Part shown: positions 50,299 through 51,879 of the stretch, in pieces | How positions within the stretch are numbered: position 1 is the first letter of the stretch | How the letters are laid out: every line of letters starts with the position of its first letter | Assembly: GCA_017397695.1 (NCBI GenBank) | Contig: JAFQIF010000081.1 | Coordinates: 1-51,879 of the forward strand | Length of the DNA stretch: 51,879 nucleotides | From: Clostridia bacterium | GTDB taxonomy: Bacteria > Bacillota_A > Clostridia > Christensenellales > Aristaeellaceae | Direction: 5' to 3' | Program-made: the position numbers and the translations under genes | The notes under the pieces: generated by a model | Databases searched by the model: none | Seen by the model: only the letters and a program-made list of their open reading frames with translations | Told to the model about the DNA's origin: nothing

Positions 50299-51879
50299 TT
50301 ACTCTTTGGTTTCGGCTTCGGGCCTGAACAGCTCTGTCTCATAGTACACGCCGTCGCGCCAGAAAACCATCGTCGCGCTTTCACCCGGCTCGATGCTTGC
50401 CCGCGCCTTGCGCAGCGTCGCATCACCGAGAATCGTGATGTCGCCAATGCCCATAATCACATCGCCGGCTTCGATGCCCGCATCGTGCATGGGGGAGAAG
50501 TCCTTCACAGACTTGACCCAGGCGCCCTGCGGCAGATTGTAGTAATCCTGATAGACCGGCAGAACATAATGCGTAACCACGCCGGTTTCCCAGTTGGCCT
50601 TCAAACGCTCAACCTCGGAAACCTCAATGGGCAGCGTGTGAATCAGATTGTCGCCCACGCCGTAGTCGATGCCTACGAAAACCATCTGGTCGTCGTCTAC
50701 ATAGATCTTTTTGCCGCCCGCGCGATACCAGCTGACAGCAGCCTGCGCACTGGAGAAATAGATCTGATTGCTGACCATGAAGTGGTGCGGCTCGTAGTAG
50801 CCGGAGGAAACGGTATCCTCCAGACCCGGATAGTAGATGCCGCCGTCGGGCAGAACGTCGCCTGGCTGGTAGCCTGCATACGGATCGTCGTCCTCGTCTT
50901 CCGCATCTTCGGGCGTCCAGAAGTCGGAATAGTTGCGTCCATCAGCGATGGAAATATCGCTGACCGAATAAACGCGCTCGATTTCTTCGGCGAAGGTGTC
51001 TTTCATATCGGCGGGCGAGCCGTCGGTATAGTAGGGGATGATCTTCAGGCCGAAGGCACTCAGCCGGCTGCCGCTGTTGTTGCGTACGCTGACCTGGATA
51101 CTGCCGTGGAAGCTGTAGGAGGTGACCTCGGCCTTCTGAATGTAGAGCGGTTGGCTGCGGTTATCCAGATACTTGACTTCCTTGCTGGTGCCTATGCGGC
51201 CCAGGCAGCGGTCGTCAAAGAGCGTTGCCTGGGTCTGCGGATCGGCTTCACCTGTAACAGGCAGGCCGTTGTCGCGCTGGAAAATCCGGATGACGTCGGC
51301 TGTGGAATCGGTATACTTGGTATTGTTGTTTTCGTTTTTGAAGTAGCCCAGCTCGTACAGGCGGAGTTTGAGCGCGCGAACAGATTCGTCGCGGTCGCCG
51401 GGGCGGAGCGTATGATACGCGGCGAGCTCTTCCTGCGTGTATTCAAACGGCTCGGCAAGCTGAATGTCGTTGATAGGGTCGCATGAAAGCACCGGATAGC
51501 GCTCAAGCACTGCCGCTTCGTCAATTTCCACCAGTTCCGCAGGGCGAAGCTGGCGGATCAGTTCGGCAAGCATATAGCCTTCCATACCGCTGCGCTTGAC
51601 GATCACATGCAGCCACAGATCTCCCTCATGCTCGACCTCGCCCAGGATCTGAAGATTTTCGCCGGAGCTGATCTGCGTCAGACGCTTACCGCCGGGCTTA
51701 CGGCGGATGTTGGCATTCGTCAGCGTGCGGCCGATGCATTCATCCTCATAAACGATCTCACCCGGCACGATGGAGTCGTCGGGGGTCGGCGTGGGCACAG
51801 GCGTGGGCGTGGGCACAGGCGTGGGCGTGGGCGTGGGGGTGGGCCCGGGGGTCGGCGTCGGTACAGGCGTGGGCGTGGG
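50299..51879 (-). CDS. Secreted SH3 / peptidoglycan-binding / PDZ protein, 5' part missing
   Basis: The frame is open through the right edge. From the edge it reads a Pro-Thr linker of repeated PTPTPVP units (about 33 residues), then an SH3-type domain (TLTNANIRRKPGGKRLTQIS then SGENLQIL), a peptidoglycan-binding module (LRPGDRDESVRALKLRLYEL and VIRIFQRDNGLPVTGEAD), an unassigned beta-rich region (about 190-390), and a C-terminal PDZ-like domain (FSPMHDAGIEAGDVIMGIGD). The apparent start at 51816 is only a GTG inside the linker. An extracellular, wall-bound protein is likely; any enzyme domain would lie outside the window. Confidence 0.8.
   Translation of the reverse strand, partial: PTPTPVPTPTPGPTPTPTPTPVPTPTPVPTPTPDDSIVPGEIVYEDECIGRTLTNANIRRKPGGKRLTQISSGENLQILGEVEHEGDLWLHVIVKRSGMEGYMLAELIRQLRPAELVEIDEAAVLERYPVLSCDPINDIQLAEPFEYTQEELAAYHTLRPGDRDESVRALKLRLYELGYFKNENNNTKYTDSTADVIRIFQRDNGLPVTGEADPQTQATLFDDRCLGRIGTSKEVKYLDNRSQPLYIQKAEVTSYSFHGSIQVSVRNNSGSRLSAFGLKIIPYYTDGSPADMKDTFAEEIERVYSVSDISIADGRNYSDFWTPEDAEDEDDDPYAGYQPGDVLPDGGIYYPGLEDTVSSGYYEPHHFMVSNQIYFSSAQAAVSWYRAGGKKIYVDDDQMVFVGIDYGVGDNLIHTLPIEVSEVERLKANWETGVVTHYVLPVYQDYYNLPQGAWVKSVKDFSPMHDAGIEAGDVIMGIGDITILGDATLRKARASIEPGESATMVFWRDGVYYETELFRPEAETKE

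Overview
The window reads as chromosomal DNA of a spore-forming member of the Bacillota (class Clostridia). The grounds are strong AGGAGG-type ribosome binding sites with frequent TTG and GTG starts, consensus TTGACA/TATAAT promoters, a fragment of the sporulation sigma factor SigK, a CpsB/CpsC-CpsD/LCP capsule control set, and TnpV. No lipid A or outer-membrane gene is present. Most genes sit on a moderately GC-rich background, with visibly AT-richer islands at about 10.9-13.6 kb and 17.4-20.6 kb, inside the polysaccharide locus. The species cannot be named from this sequence.

Layout, left to right. (1) 1-2 kb: the 3' end of a PHP-domain gene, an XRE regulator plus tnpV, and sigK cut after its conserved CIEN motif, where skin-type elements interrupt sigK in other spore formers. 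(2) 2-4.3 kb: an esterase and a two-domain flavoprotein. (3) 4.3-30.8 kb, all on the minus strand and so transcribed right to left: a Wzx/Wzy-type capsule locus. Its control genes lie at 27.7-30.8 kb (tyrosine autokinase, tyrosine phosphatase, LCP ligase). Then come a nucleotide-sugar dehydratase, the initiating sugar transferase, an EpsG-like polymerase, a series of glycosyltransferases, an FkbH-like protein, a flippase, a Stealth phosphotransferase and a complete CMP-Kdo set (kdsB, kdsA, kdsD, kdsC). The locus ends at a strong terminator near 4.3 kb. One GT32-like gene is frameshifted at a G7 tract. (4) 30.8-39.7 kb: a secreted protein of about 2,970 residues made almost wholly of about 90 YD-like repeats of 32 residues. 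It has its own promoter and runs into the capsule operon.

(5) 39.9-47.6 kb, minus strand: the most unusual part, a putative peptide- or protein-maturation system. It holds two paralogous modules, each with a PqqD-like chaperone, a three-cysteine precursor-like protein of 163 or 175 residues and a radical SAM/SPASM enzyme. One HPr-kinase-like protein, one ABC exporter without a C39 peptidase domain and one S24/S26 signal-peptidase-like protein follow. Each module has consensus promoters. The two promoter regions share a near-palindromic box, and each precursor gene is followed by a perfect hairpin before its radical SAM gene.

(6) 47.7-51.9 kb: an MFS transporter and a membrane-anchored glycerophosphodiesterase on the plus strand, a 385-bp imperfect palindrome resembling a MITE, and the 3' part of a convergent gene for a secreted SH3/peptidoglycan-binding/PDZ protein that runs off the right edge.

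Taken together, most of the window builds and controls the cell surface: capsule with probable Kdo, a giant repeat protein, and an exported modified polypeptide system directly upstream of them.
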